The notes beneath the pieces are model-generated. The model had not been told where the DNA came from, did no database searches, and saw only the letters and a list, made by a program, of their open reading frames with translations. Below are positions 55,642 to 64,000 of a stretch of 64,000 nucleotides of DNA, piece by piece. Position 1 is the stretch's first letter, and each line of letters begins with the position of its first letter. The translations under genes were made by a program, and so were the position numbers. Source of the stretch: Pleionea litopenaei (GTDB lineage Bacteria; Pseudomonadota; Gammaproteobacteria; Enterobacterales; Kangiellaceae); NCBI RefSeq assembly GCF_031198435.1, contig NZ_CP133548.1:744001-808000 (forward strand), written 5' to 3'.

Positions 55642-58458
55642 TTATGACTTGCGGCCAAGCGCATCTTCTACCAGTGCTCGCTGTTCTTCAACGTGCTTAG
55701 ATGCTATGCCAGTTGCAGGGGCTGCTGATGCTTCTCTACCTGCATATTCTACAAAACCCTTCTCTGGAACAGAAGCTTGGAAGTTGTGACGGCTTGAATA
55801 CCAAGCACCTTGGTTTTTCGGCTCTTCTTGGCACCAAATAAACTCATCAGCATTCTGATATTCTGCAATCACATCTTTTAAGTGCTTCGGAAACGGATAG
55901 AGTTGCTCGATACGGATAATTGCAACATCATCGCGTTCATCTGCTCGACGTTTTTCTAGCAAGTCGTAGTAAACCTTGCCCGAGCACATCACAATCCGTT
56001 TAATCTTTGCTTTGTCTAGGTTGTCTATTTCATCGATAACACTTTCAAACTTGCCATTGGTTAATTCTTCAATTTGGCTTGTTGCTAAACGATGACGTAA
56101 TAAACTTTTTGGCGACATAACGATCAAGGGTGTTCGCCATTTACGTACCATTTGTCGACGTAACATATGAAAAACTTGCGCCGGAGTACTAGGAACACAA
56201 ACTTGCATATTGTGTTCTGCACACAGCTGCAAAAAGCGCTCTAATCGAGCTGATGAATGTTCTGGACCTTGGCCCTCGTAACCATGAGGCAACAGCATCA
56301 CAAGACCACAAAGTCTGCCCCACTTATGCTCACCAGAGCTTATAAACTGATCAATAACCACTTGAGCGCCATTCGCGAAGTCACCAAACTGGGCTTCCCA
56401 AATTACTAGAGAACGAGGTTCCGTGGTTGAATAGCCGTATTCATAAGCCAATACCGCTTCTTCTGATAGAACAGAATCAATCACATGAAACTGACCTTGT
56501 CCTTCGCGGATATTTTTCAATGGTTGATAGTTGTCACCGGTTTTTTGATCATGAAGAACCGCGTGACGATGGAAAAAGGTTCCACGTCCACTGTCTTGCC
56601 CAGAAATACGCACTCGATAACCATCGTCTAATAACGATGCGTAAGCCATTGTCTCAGCAAATCCCCAATCCATCGGAATCTCACCATTGGCCATTTTCTT
56701 ACGATCGGTCATAAGGCGCTTCACTTGAGATTGCAAATTAAGCTCATCTGGATAGGTTGAGATGGCTGTCGCTAATTTATCAAATGCTTCTTTACTCAAT
56801 GAGGTAACCGCTGGAGTTTGCCAGTCAGTGTCGAGGTAAGGCGACCAATCAACAGTAAACTCATGTTGCTTCATTGGCAGCCAGTTGCTGACCACGTTCT
56901 TTCCATCATCCATTTTATCGCGATAATCTGCCGATAATTTATTCGCATATTTATCATCAATGACACCCGCTTCCGCTAATTTGTCAGCGTAGAGTTTACG
57001 TGGCGTTGGGTGCTTTTTAACTTTTTCGTACATAATCGGCTGTGTTGCCCGAGGCTCATCGGCTTCATTGTGCCCATGACGACGGTAACAAACCAAATCA
57101 ATGACAACATCTTTCTTATACGTTGTGCGAAAATCTAAGGCTAACTGCGTCACAAACACCACAGCCTCGGGATCATCTGCATTGACATGAAAAATTGGCG
57201 CTTCGATCATTTTAGCCACGTCAGTACAGTAGGTTGTCGAGCGAGTATCGTCAGGTCGATTTGTGGTAAAGCCAACCTGATTATTAATGACAATGTGAAC
57301 AGTGCCTCCCGTCTTATACCCTCGAGCTTGCGACATATTGAAAGTTTCCATCACCACGCCTTGCCCGGTAAACGCTGAGTCACCATGAATAACAATTGGC
57401 AATACTTGTGAGTAGGTGTCGTCGCGTCGACGTTCTAGACGCGCTCTCACCGAGCCTTCGATAACAGGAGCGACGATTTCAAGGTGTGATGGGTTGAATG
57501 CCAATGCTACATGCACCGCCCCTCCTGGAGTATTAATGTCGGAAGAAAAGCCTTGGTGGTATTTAACATCGCCCGAACCTTTCTCTACCGCTTTCTTACC
57601 AGCAAATTCAGCGAATAATTCTTCTGGCTTCTTGCCCATTAAATTCACTAAAACGTTGAGTCGACCACGGTGGGCCATACCAAGAACAATTTCTTTGGTT
57701 CCAGAGCTGCCAGCACGTTGAATTAATTCTTCGAGCATTGGCATAAGACTGTCGCCTCCCTCGAGGGAAAAGCGCTTTGCTCCAGGAAACTTATTGTGCA
57801 AGTATTTTTCTAAGCCTTCTGCGGCCGTTAAAGCCGATAAAATTTGCTTTTTAAAAGCACTACTGAATTGCGGCGACGATAACGAGCTCTCTAATCGCTC
57901 TTGAATCCATTGCTTTTGACCAGGATCAGAGATATGCATAAATTCCGAGCCAATTGACTTACAATAAGTCGCCTCAAGCTCTTCAACGATCTGTTTTAAT
58001 TTCTTTGAGGTCGAGCCAAACATCGAACCGGTGCGAAACTCCGTTTCAAAGTCCATTTTCGAAAGTTCATATTTGGCCAAATCAAGGTGGTCAATTTTAG
58101 CTTGTTTCCAAATACCCAACGGATCCAAGTTTGCGTATTGATGACCGTGCGCTCGGTAAGCTTGAATCAGTTCTAGTACATTAACCTGCTTCGCATCAAA
58201 TGACTTATCACCACTACCAGATGCAGCAATCATGCGGCTTCGGTGCAAACCGGCCTGTCTGAAATAATTCTGAATTTCTGAGTGAGCTACATCTTTCTCA
58301 CCGCTTTGTTCTTGCGTGTATTGGTCAAATTTTTGGCGCCAAGTATCATCGATAGAGGTTGGATCTTCGAGATATTGTTCGTAAATATCTTCGATATAGG
58401 CGGCACTTCCACCGGTTAAAAAACTTGTGGCAAACTGCTCTTGAAGGGTTTTATCCAT
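55642..58458 (-). CDS. sucA: 2-oxoglutarate dehydrogenase, E1 component
   Basis: 938 residues. N-terminal E2-anchor region (FLTGGSAAYIEDIYEQYLED), thiamine-diphosphate sites including IVLGMAHRGRLNVLVNLMGK, IHGDSAFTGQGVVMETFNMS, VVIDLVCYRRHGHNEADEPR and the C-terminal VIWEAQFGDFANGAQVVIDQ. Decarboxylates 2-oxoglutarate and passes succinyl to the lipoyl arm. It follows sdhB after a 117-bp gap containing a strong hairpin. Confidence 0.96.
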   Translation of the reverse strand: MDKTLQEQFATSFLTGGSAAYIEDIYEQYLEDPTSIDDTWRQKFDQYTQEQSGEKDVAHSEIQNYFRQAGLHRSRMIAASGSGDKSFDAKQVNVLELIQAYRAHGHQYANLDPLGIWKQAKIDHLDLAKYELSKMDFETEFRTGSMFGSTSKKLKQIVEELEATYCKSIGSEFMHISDPGQKQWIQERLESSLSSPQFSSAFKKQILSALTAAEGLEKYLHNKFPGAKRFSLEGGDSLMPMLEELIQRAGSSGTKEIVLGMAHRGRLNVLVNLMGKKPEELFAEFAGKKAVEKGSGDVKYHQGFSSDINTPGGAVHVALAFNPSHLEIVAPVIEGSVRARLERRRDDTYSQVLPIVIHGDSAFTGQGVVMETFNMSQARGYKTGGTVHIVINNQVGFTTNRPDDTRSTTYCTDVAKMIEAPIFHVNADDPEAVVFVTQLALDFRTTYKKDVVIDLVCYRRHGHNEADEPRATQPIMYEKVKKHPTPRKLYADKLAEAGVIDDKYANKLSADYRDKMDDGKNVVSNWLPMKQHEFTVDWSPYLDTDWQTPAVTSLSKEAFDKLATAISTYPDELNLQSQVKRLMTDRKKMANGEIPMDWGFAETMAYASLLDDGYRVRISGQDSGRGTFFHRHAVLHDQKTGDNYQPLKNIREGQGQFHVIDSVLSEEAVLAYEYGYSTTEPRSLVIWEAQFGDFANGAQVVIDQFISSGEHKWGRLCGLVMLLPHGYEGQGPEHSSARLERFLQLCAEHNMQVCVPSTPAQVFHMLRRQMVRKWRTPLIVMSPKSLLRHRLATSQIEELTNGKFESVIDEIDNLDKAKIKRIVMCSGKVYYDLLEKRRADERDDVAIIRIEQLYPFPKHLKDVIAEYQNADEFIWCQEEPKNQGAWYSSRHNFQASVPEKGFVEYAGREASAAPATGIASKHVEEQRALVEDALGRKS

Positions 58459-58489
58459 GATTTTGCAGACTTTTACTTTGTTTTAAATC

Positions 58490-58533
58490 GTAAAATAAAC
58501 AATGACGCTTTGGTGTGATGCACCAAAGCGTCA
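58490..58533 (-). terminator. Perfect 13-bp hairpin between sdhB and sucA
   Basis: TGACGCTTTGGTG at 58503-58515 pairs perfectly with 58521-58533 across a 5-nt loop. In the direction of transcription it is followed by TTGTTTATTTTA, so it resembles an intrinsic terminator, probably leaky, that can uncouple sdh from suc expression. Confidence 0.75.
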
Positions 58534-58575
58534 ATACTAACTCAATGATAGCTGAAATTTAATTAATTTCAGGGT

Positions 58576-59274
58576 TTAAACCCCTTTTGCTAATAACATT
58601 GAACGAATGTGGCCAATCGCCTTAGTAGGATTCAAGCCTTTTGGGCAAACGCTAACGCAATTCATGATACCGCGACAGCGGAACACACTATACGCATCAT
58701 CAAGATCGGCTAACCGTGCATCCGTCTCAGTATCACGACTGTCCGCTAAGAAACGATAGGCTTGCAATAATCCCGCTGGACCAACGAACTTATCAGGATT
58801 CCACCAGAATGACGGGCACGAAGTCGAACAGCATGCACAAAGAATACACTCGTACAGACCGTCAAGCTTGGCACGCTCTTCAGGAGACTGTAACCGCTCG
58901 CGTGAAGGTGGCTCATTGCGGTTTTGCAAATACGGCTTAACCTTTTCGTATTGGCGGTAAAACTTAGTCATATCAACGACCAAGTCACGTACCACTGGAA
59001 GCCCTGGTAGTGGGCGAATAACCGCCTTTTTACCTAATTCTGACACAGGCATAATGCACGCTAAGCCATTTTTGCCGTTGATGTTCATACCATCAGAGCC
59101 ACAAATCCCTTCGCGACATGCGCGTCGGAAGGTTAACGTTGGATCTTTCTCTTTAAGAAGAACCAATGCCTCGAGTAGCATCATGTCAGAGCCTTCAGGA
59201 ATATCTAACTCGTATTCCTGCATCGTAGGCCGACTATCCGTCTCAGGGTTATAACGATAAATCGAAAATTTCAT
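58576..59274 (-). CDS. sdhB: Succinate dehydrogenase iron-sulfur subunit
   Basis: 232 residues with three clusters: [2Fe-2S] CREGICGSDGMNINGKNGLAC, [4Fe-4S] CILCACCSTSCPSFWWNPDK and [3Fe-4S] CRGIMNCVSVCPKGLNP. Carries electrons from FAD in SdhA to ubiquinone. 10 bp after sdhA. Confidence 0.97.
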   Translation of the reverse strand: MKFSIYRYNPETDSRPTMQEYELDIPEGSDMMLLEALVLLKEKDPTLTFRRACREGICGSDGMNINGKNGLACIMPVSELGKKAVIRPLPGLPVVRDLVVDMTKFYRQYEKVKPYLQNRNEPPSRERLQSPEERAKLDGLYECILCACCSTSCPSFWWNPDKFVGPAGLLQAYRFLADSRDTETDARLADLDDAYSVFRCRGIMNCVSVCPKGLNPTKAIGHIRSMLLAKGV

Positions 59275-59284
59275 CTTGCGCCCC

Positions 59285-61051
59285 CTAGTAACTTCTAACT
59301 TTTGGCGGGAATGGATCCATAGTGACTGGCTTCATATTCACTTCGCGAGTCCCCATTTGCTCAGTGTCGGCATAATACAGCGAGTGAACTAACCAGTTTT
59401 CGTCATCGCGATCTGGATAATCTTCTCGGCTATGAGCACCACGACTTTCGGTTCTGAAAGAAGCAGCTTTCGCCGTTGCATAAGCGGTTTCCATAAGATT
59501 ATCTAACTCCAAACACTCCATGCGTTGGGTGTTATAAGTTTTAGATTTATCTGCCAAGACAGCGCTTTTCAATCGTTCTCGGACATCAGAAATTTCACTT
59601 AATCCCTTGTCCATTAAGTCACCGGTACGGAATACACCGAACGAGTTCTGCATAATTCGTTGCATATCGGCACGAATTTCTGCGGGATCTTCACCACCTT
59701 GCGAGTCATCCCAGCGGCGGTATCGAGCCGTTGCTTTATCGAGATCTTCGTCAGTAAATTCGTTGTACTCCATGCCTTCGCGTAGGGTTTCTTCCAAATG
59801 CATACCTGCCGCGCGGCCAAATACGACTAAATCAAGCAATGAGTTACCACCTAAACGGTTAGCACCGTGCACAGAAACACACGCACATTCCCCGACTGCG
59901 TACAAGCCTTTGACCAAACGGTCTTCACCATCGCCTTCATTACGAGAGACTACTTGGCCGTATTTGTTCGTTGGAATACCACCCATCATATAATGGCAGG
60001 TTGGAACAACCGGAATCGGCTCTTTTACAGGGTCAGCGTGACCAAAGGTACGCGACAACTCTAAAATTCCAGGCAACCGTTTATTCAAGGTTTCTTCACC
60101 CAAATGATCGAGTTTCAAGTAAACGTGATCACCTTTAGGTCCACAACCGCGACCTTCTAAGATTTCTTTAGTCATCGAGCGGGCTACGACGTCGCGGCTA
60201 GCCAAATCTTTGGCATTCGGTGCATATCGCTCCATAAAGCGCTCACCATCTTTATTGACCAAGTATCCGCCTTCACCACGACAACCTTCTGTTACTAGCA
60301 CCCCTGCTCCGGCGATGCCCGTTGGATGGAACTGCCACATCTCCATATCTTGAAGGGCAATTCCTGCGCGATGAGCCATACCCACACCATCGCCAGTATT
60401 GATGTATGCGTTGGTTGTAGATTGGTAAATTCTTCCTGCACCACCGGTTGCAAATACCGTTGCGCGAGATTTAAACATCACAACTTCGCCAGTCTCAATT
60501 GACATAGCGATGACACCGGCAACATCGCCTTGGTCGTTAGTCACTAAGTCAATCGCATACCACTCAATAAAAAATTGAGTATTGGCTGCAATGTTTTGTT
60601 GATACAAAGTGTGCAACATAGCGTGACCTGTTCGGTCAGCAGCGGCTGCGGTACGCGCGGCTTGTTCACCACCAAAGGCTTTGGATTGGCCACCGAATGG
60701 ACGCTGATAGATTCGACCATCTTCGGTACGTGAGAATGGCAAACCCATATGCTCTAACTCAAGAATTGTCGGAGGCCCGTTCTGGCACATATATTCGATG
60801 GCATCTTGGTCACCAATATAGTCCGACCCTTTCACAGTGTCGTACATGTGCCAACGCCAATCGTCTTCATGCGAGTTACCTAGCGCAACGGTGATACCAC
60901 CCTGTGCCGCGACGGTATGCGAACGCGTTGGAAATACTTTAGAAATTAATGCTACTTTTTGACCTGACTTGGCGAGTTGGAGCGAGGCTCTCATTCCGGC
61001 CCCACCACCGCCTACGATCACTGCATCATAGGTGTAAACTGGAATCCCCAT
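59285..61051 (-). CDS. sdhA: Succinate dehydrogenase flavoprotein subunit
   Basis: 588 residues. FAD Rossmann motif [20 protein letters not shown], covalent-FAD His in [20 protein letters not shown], and active-site residues in [20 protein letters not shown] and [20 protein letters not shown]. Oxidises succinate to fumarate at the inner face of the membrane. It directly abuts sdhD (1 bp) in sdhCDAB. Confidence 0.98.
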   Translation of the reverse strand: MGIPVYTYDAVIVGGGGAGMRASLQLAKSGQKVALISKVFPTRSHTVAAQGGITVALGNSHEDDWRWHMYDTVKGSDYIGDQDAIEYMCQNGPPTILELEHMGLPFSRTEDGRIYQRPFGGQSKAFGGEQAARTAAAADRTGHAMLHTLYQQNIAANTQFFIEWYAIDLVTNDQGDVAGVIAMSIETGEVVMFKSRATVFATGGAGRIYQSTTNAYINTGDGVGMAHRAGIALQDMEMWQFHPTGIAGAGVLVTEGCRGEGGYLVNKDGERFMERYAPNAKDLASRDVVARSMTKEILEGRGCGPKGDHVYLKLDHLGEETLNKRLPGILELSRTFGHADPVKEPIPVVPTCHYMMGGIPTNKYGQVVSRNEGDGEDRLVKGLYAVGECACVSVHGANRLGGNSLLDLVVFGRAAGMHLEETLREGMEYNEFTDEDLDKATARYRRWDDSQGGEDPAEIRADMQRIMQNSFGVFRTGDLMDKGLSEISDVRERLKSAVLADKSKTYNTQRMECLELDNLMETAYATAKAASFRTESRGAHSREDYPDRDDENWLVHSLYYADTEQMGTREVNMKPVTMDPFPPKVRSY

Positions 61052-61399
61052 TTATACACTCCACAAAATTTGAATGCCCCAAAAAATGATCACCAAGCAA
61101 TAAATAATAAGTGCGCCTTGGAAAATCATGCGTATGCCGGTTGGCTTAAGGTAATCGGTTGATACGATCCACATACCTACCCAGATATGTAAACTCATCA
61201 AAATCACCGTTACCAAAGCAAAAGCTTGAACAAGCCCTTGCTGGAAAAAACCAACCCACTGCTCATACTGCAGTTCTGGGTTAGAGCCGACGAACCAACC
61301 GATATAAATGGCAAAAGCGGCCATGACAACGGCACTTAAGCGTTGGATAAACCAATCATGTAGACCGCTACGACCTAAACTTGTTACCGTAGTTACCAT
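61052..61399 (-). CDS. sdhD: Succinate dehydrogenase membrane anchor SdhD
   Basis: 115 residues with three membrane helices. Conserved SLGRSGLHDWFIQRLSAVVM, with heme-axial His in VILMSLHIWVGMWIVSTDY (His about 70). Its ATG at 61399 has GGGGG 7 nt upstream and overlaps the sdhC stop; a TTG two codons earlier is less likely. Confidence 0.92.
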   Translation of the reverse strand: MVTTVTSLGRSGLHDWFIQRLSAVVMAAFAIYIGWFVGSNPELQYEQWVGFFQQGLVQAFALVTVILMSLHIWVGMWIVSTDYLKPTGIRMIFQGALIIYCLVIIFWGIQILWSV

Positions 61400-61767
61400 A
61401 TCCAAACCCCCAGTCCAATCGCAGCTAGAACAGCCAACACCAAGACAATCTTGGCTCCGCGCATTCCGCCTTCAAGTGATTCGCCAATACCTGCATCCAT
61501 TAACAAGTGACGAACACCTGCAATGATATGAAAGGCGATCGCGGTTAAGATGGCCCAAAGAACAAAAGAACCAAAACCGGTGGCTAAAAACTGAGAAATT
61601 TGAGAGAAACCTTCTTTAGACGACAACGATGTTGCCAACATCCAAAGAAGAACAGGAATACCGATAACTAAAAAGACGCCAGTGATTCTGTGAAGAATTG
61701 ACGAAATAGCAGTTACCGGAAAACTGATCGTAGTGAGATCGAGATTAACTGGTCTTTGCTTATTCAC
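61393..61767 (-). CDS. sdhC: Succinate dehydrogenase cytochrome b556 subunit SdhC
   Basis: 124 residues, three helices. Family stretch NKQRPVNLDLTTISFPVTAI with SILHRITGVFLVIGIPVLLW, and heme His in FHIIAGVRHLLMDAGIGESL. Binds heme b and ubiquinone with SdhD. First gene of sdhCDAB, divergent from gltA. Confidence 0.94.
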   Translation of the reverse strand: MNKQRPVNLDLTTISFPVTAISSILHRITGVFLVIGIPVLLWMLATSLSSKEGFSQISQFLATGFGSFVLWAILTAIAFHIIAGVRHLLMDAGIGESLEGGMRGAKIVLVLAVLAAIGLGVWIW

Positions 61768-61896
61768 GGCTATTTACTTTCTTTATATTGTTGATACGTG
61801 ACTCGGGTAACAAATCAATTGCTCTCTTACCCGCCTAATTTCGTACAAATGAACATTGCGATGGCAAGCATTGCCGCCCTTAACTGGGCTATACTA

Positions 61897-61924
61897 ACTA
61901 TAGATGAGCATTGCAGCTGCGCAA
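61897..61924 (-). promoter_or_regulatory. Candidate promoter of sdhCDAB
   Basis: On the minus strand TTGCGC, 16 bp, then TATAGT, about 130 bp upstream of sdhC. The -35 box is imperfect. The spacing and the -10 match the gltA promoter below, but no transcript data exist here. Confidence 0.4.
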
Positions 61925-62043
61925 GTTTGGGCAAATTATATAGGCGCAACTGATTGTTTACAAATGGATTTGTGCTTTGCGAAAAAACTTTGTTAAATTG
62001 GATGAATATTAATCGTTTTGGTGCATTTAAACACAAAGTGGCA

Positions 62044-62071
62044 TTGACAAAAATATTCTGCAACCTATAGT
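62044..62071 (+). promoter_or_regulatory. Candidate sigma-70 promoter of gltA
   Basis: TTGACA at 62044-62049, 16 bp, then TATAGT at 62066-62071, ending 55 bp upstream of the gltA start. The -35 box is exact consensus. The rest of the 359-bp gltA-sdhC spacer contains no convincing gene; a 90-codon ORF there has no ribosome site. Confidence 0.65.
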
Positions 62072-62126
62072 TACACCCAATTTTTTTGCACCACGACATG
62101 AATTTGACTGACTAAGGAGTCATCGA

Positions 62127-63416
62127 ATGGCAAATGAAAAGGCCAAACTCACATTACACACTGGCGAAGAAATCGAACTACCGGTTTATAAACCGGCTTT
62201 GGGCAATGATGTTTTAGACGTCACATCCTTGGTCAAGCACGGCGTATTTACCTACGATCCCGGCTTCATGTCGACCGCTTCTTGTGAGTCTAAAATTACT
62301 TTCATTGACGGTGACAAAGGCGTCTTATTGTATCGTGGCTACGCGATCGAAGACCTCGCAGTGAACTCAGACTTCATGGAAGTTGCTTATTTATTGCTCA
62401 ATGGTGAGTTACCAAACAAAGAAGAGAAGCAAGAGTTTCTCGACGAGCTAAACAACCACACCATGCTTCACGAGCAATTAACCCACTTTTTTAACGGATT
62501 CCGTCGTGATGCTCACCCAATGGCTGTTATGGTTGGTGTGGTCGGTGCGCTATCGGCTTTCTACCACGACTCTCTCGATATAAACGATCCTGAACACCGC
62601 CGTCGCAGTGCCTTCCGTTTAATTGCAAAAGTGCCAACGATTGCAGCGATGTGCTACCGATATTCCATGGGCTTCCCTTTCGTTTACCCAAGAAATGAGA
62701 TGTCTTATGCCGAAAACTTCTTGAATCAAATGTTCTCAATGCCTTCAACGGATGAGAAGCCAGATCCCGTACTCGTACGTGCAATGGACCGAATTTTCAC
62801 TCTGCATGCAGATCATGAGCAAAACTGCTCGACTTCGACGGTTCGTCTTGCTGGCTCATCAGGCGCAAATCCATTTGCCTGTATCGCTTCCGGCATTGCG
62901 AGTCTATGGGGACCAGCGCACGGTGGTGCCAACGAAGCATGCTTGAAGATGCTACATGAAATTGGCGATGTTAAACGTATTCCTGAATTCATCAAGCGCG
63001 CAAAAGACAAAGATGATCCTTTCCGTCTAATGGGCTTCGGACACCGAGTGTACAAAAACTTCGATCCACGCGCGAAAGTCATGCGAGAAAGTGCACATGA
63101 AGTACTAGAAGCGTTGGGAGCTAAAGATGATCCGATTTTGAAAGTGGCAATGGAGCTTGAGAAAATTGCTCTTGAAGATCCTTACTTTGTAGAACGTAAG
63201 TTGTACCCTAATGTTGATTTTTATTCAGGCATCATTCTTTCTGCAATTGGTATTCCAACCAATATGTTTACAGTTATTTTCGCACTGGCTCGAACCGTCG
63301 GTTGGGTTGCACAATGGAGTGAGATGATCAGTGAACCAAACCAGAAAATTGGTCGTCCTCGTCAAATGTATAACGGCGAGAAAAAACGCGATTTCGTTGA
63401 CTTAGACAAACGCTAA
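62127..63416 (+). CDS. gltA: Citrate synthase
   Basis: 429 residues, type II (hexameric, NADH-sensitive) length. Active-site regions: [20 protein letters not shown] (His), [20 protein letters not shown] (His and Arg) and [20 protein letters not shown] (Asp). AAGGAG precedes the ATG at a good distance. Divergent from sdhC; a strong palindromic terminator follows. Confidence 0.97.
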   Translation: MANEKAKLTLHTGEEIELPVYKPALGNDVLDVTSLVKHGVFTYDPGFMSTASCESKITFIDGDKGVLLYRGYAIEDLAVNSDFMEVAYLLLNGELPNKEEKQEFLDELNNHTMLHEQLTHFFNGFRRDAHPMAVMVGVVGALSAFYHDSLDINDPEHRRRSAFRLIAKVPTIAAMCYRYSMGFPFVYPRNEMSYAENFLNQMFSMPSTDEKPDPVLVRAMDRIFTLHADHEQNCSTSTVRLAGSSGANPFACIASGIASLWGPAHGGANEACLKMLHEIGDVKRIPEFIKRAKDKDDPFRLMGFGHRVYKNFDPRAKVMRESAHEVLEALGAKDDPILKVAMELEKIALEDPYFVERKLYPNVDFYSGIILSAIGIPTNMFTVIFALARTVGWVAQWSEMISEPNQKIGRPRQMYNGEKKRDFVDLDKR

Positions 63417-63440
63417 TCATCGAAAAAGTGCAAGAAAACA

Positions 63441-63469
63441 AAAAAGGGAGTCAATTGACTCCCTTTTTT
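63441..63469. terminator. Bidirectional terminator after gltA
   Basis: Almost perfect palindrome: AAAAAGGGAGTCA and TGACTCCCTTTTT. It serves gltA (plus) and the convergent ATPase gene (minus). Confidence 0.92.
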
Positions 63470-63530
63470 ATTTAGCTTTCAAACTCAATCTCCACTTTAC
63501 TGTTGAGTGAGTTTTACACGACGATTCCAT

Positions 63531-64000
63531 TCAATCTTCTTCGAAATTCAGGCTTATTTGAACGATTTTTCGCATATATTCTCGTTCTTTTTTGAAGCGC
63601 TTTTTCATAATATCGAGTTCCGCTTCAAGCATCATTACTCGCTTTTCAAGCTCAGAGGCATTAGCAATAGGCTTCTTAGCGCCATCTCCACCACTGACTT
63701 TCTCATCTTGAGAAGAGCGAGCAAAAGCCGGTTGCTCTACGGCTATTTCGTCTGCGACTGTTTTAACAATCTCACCATCGATTCGATGCTTCTCTTCAAG
63801 AAATCCATAGAGTAACAAACGATCACAAACCGTATTGATACGTCTTGGAATTCCTTCTGAGAACTCGAAAATTTGCTGGTAGGCTTCCGCCGTAAATACC
63901 GGATCATCAGACCAACCTACTTTTCTCAAGCGATGCTCAATGTAGGCTTGTGTCTCTTCTGCACTTAAATGCGCGAGGTGATAAGAAGCCGTGATGCGCT
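63531..64000 (-). CDS. ExeA/GspA-type AAA ATPase, C-terminal part (cut by window edge)
   Basis: Open to the right edge of the window. The visible part reads RITASYHLAHLSAEETQAYI then EHRLRKVGWSDDPVFTAEAY and GIPRRINTVCDRLLLYGFLE, the lid and sensor-2 region of ExeA/GspA-like ATPases, including the versions near exosortase and polysaccharide export loci. The last 45 residues form a coiled coil (LEKRVMMLEAELDIMKKRFK). The Walker motifs lie outside the window. Role, secretion or exopolysaccharide, not decidable from this part. Confidence 0.8.
   Translation of the reverse strand, partial: RITASYHLAHLSAEETQAYIEHRLRKVGWSDDPVFTAEAYQQIFEFSEGIPRRINTVCDRLLLYGFLEEKHRIDGEIVKTVADEIAVEQPAFARSSQDEKVSGGDGAKKPIANASELEKRVMMLEAELDIMKKRFKKEREYMRKIVQISLNFEED

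Noticed and set aside
61827..62099. 90-codon ORF in the gltA-sdhC spacer
   Set aside because: It covers both candidate promoters, has no ribosome site and a Cys/Asn-rich composition.

Overview
The window reads as chromosomal DNA of a free-living, probably marine gammaproteobacterium of fairly low GC. Three things point there: the gene order cinA-recA-recX-alaS-csrA next to divergent mutS-fdxA, the divergent gltA / sdhCDAB-sucABCD block, and a sodium economy (Na+-pumping oxaloacetate decarboxylase, AGCS Na+/amino-acid symporter). The protein sequences and gene order would fit the Kangiella/Aliikangiella neighbourhood, but that placement is inference; no rRNA gene is present.

Layout. (1) 1-10.1 kb is accessory and AT-rich: a LuxR-HTH/TPR regulator, a permuted papain-fold (YiiX-like) hydrolase, and mostly unrecognised secreted, membrane or lipoprotein genes. 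(2) 10.4-16.5 kb holds a MoxR-type AAA+ ATPase with its VWA (CoxE-like) partner, a PAS-GGDEF-EAL cyclic-di-GMP gene split by an in-frame stop, a 29-residue remnant of a chemotaxis receptor, and an AbgT-family transporter. (3) 16.6-24.2 kb is a transposon-rich block: IS3 (IS407-like), IS481 and IS256 elements lie in or next to one small secreted-protein gene, followed by a large M50 protease-TPR membrane protein and tRNA-Arg(CCU). tRNA-Arg-derived direct repeats at about 16.6 and 24.1 kb bracket the block. (4) 24.5-32.6 kb is metabolic: acyl-CoA dehydrogenase, AGCS symporter, pentapeptide-repeat protein and the oadGAB operon. (5) 33.3-41.1 kb holds pepSY-phoP-phoQ-dinB, a FemAB/GNAT-like protein, an HDOD protein and rmuC. 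(6) 41.5-42.7 kb carries small secreted or membrane proteins, including a 55-residue cysteine-containing exported peptide. (7) 42.9-51.6 kb is the informational core: tRNA-Arg(ACG), tRNA-Ser(GCU), csrA, alaS, recX, recA, pncC, mutS, fdxA. (8) 51.6-63.4 kb holds a DUF2057 protein and the TCA-cycle block. (9) The right edge cuts through an ExeA/GspA-type ATPase.

How the genes work together. gltA, sdhCDAB, sucAB and sucCD cover citrate synthase, succinate dehydrogenase, the E1/E2 of 2-oxoglutarate dehydrogenase and succinyl-CoA synthetase; the E3 gene (lpd) is not in the window. Hairpins between sdhB and sucA and between sucB and sucC probably set transcript ratios. oadGAB links oxaloacetate decarboxylation to sodium export, and the sodium gradient can drive the AGCS symporter. 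recA, recX, mutS, dinB and rmuC cover recombination, mismatch repair and translesion synthesis.

No CRISPR array or recognisable defence island is present, and I found no clearly new multi-gene system. The most unusual structures are the tRNA-Arg-derived repeats, the multiply interrupted small secreted gene, the nonsense-split c-di-GMP gene, three unrelated tandem arrays that all have a 20-bp period, and the clusters of unknown envelope proteins in the first 10 kb.
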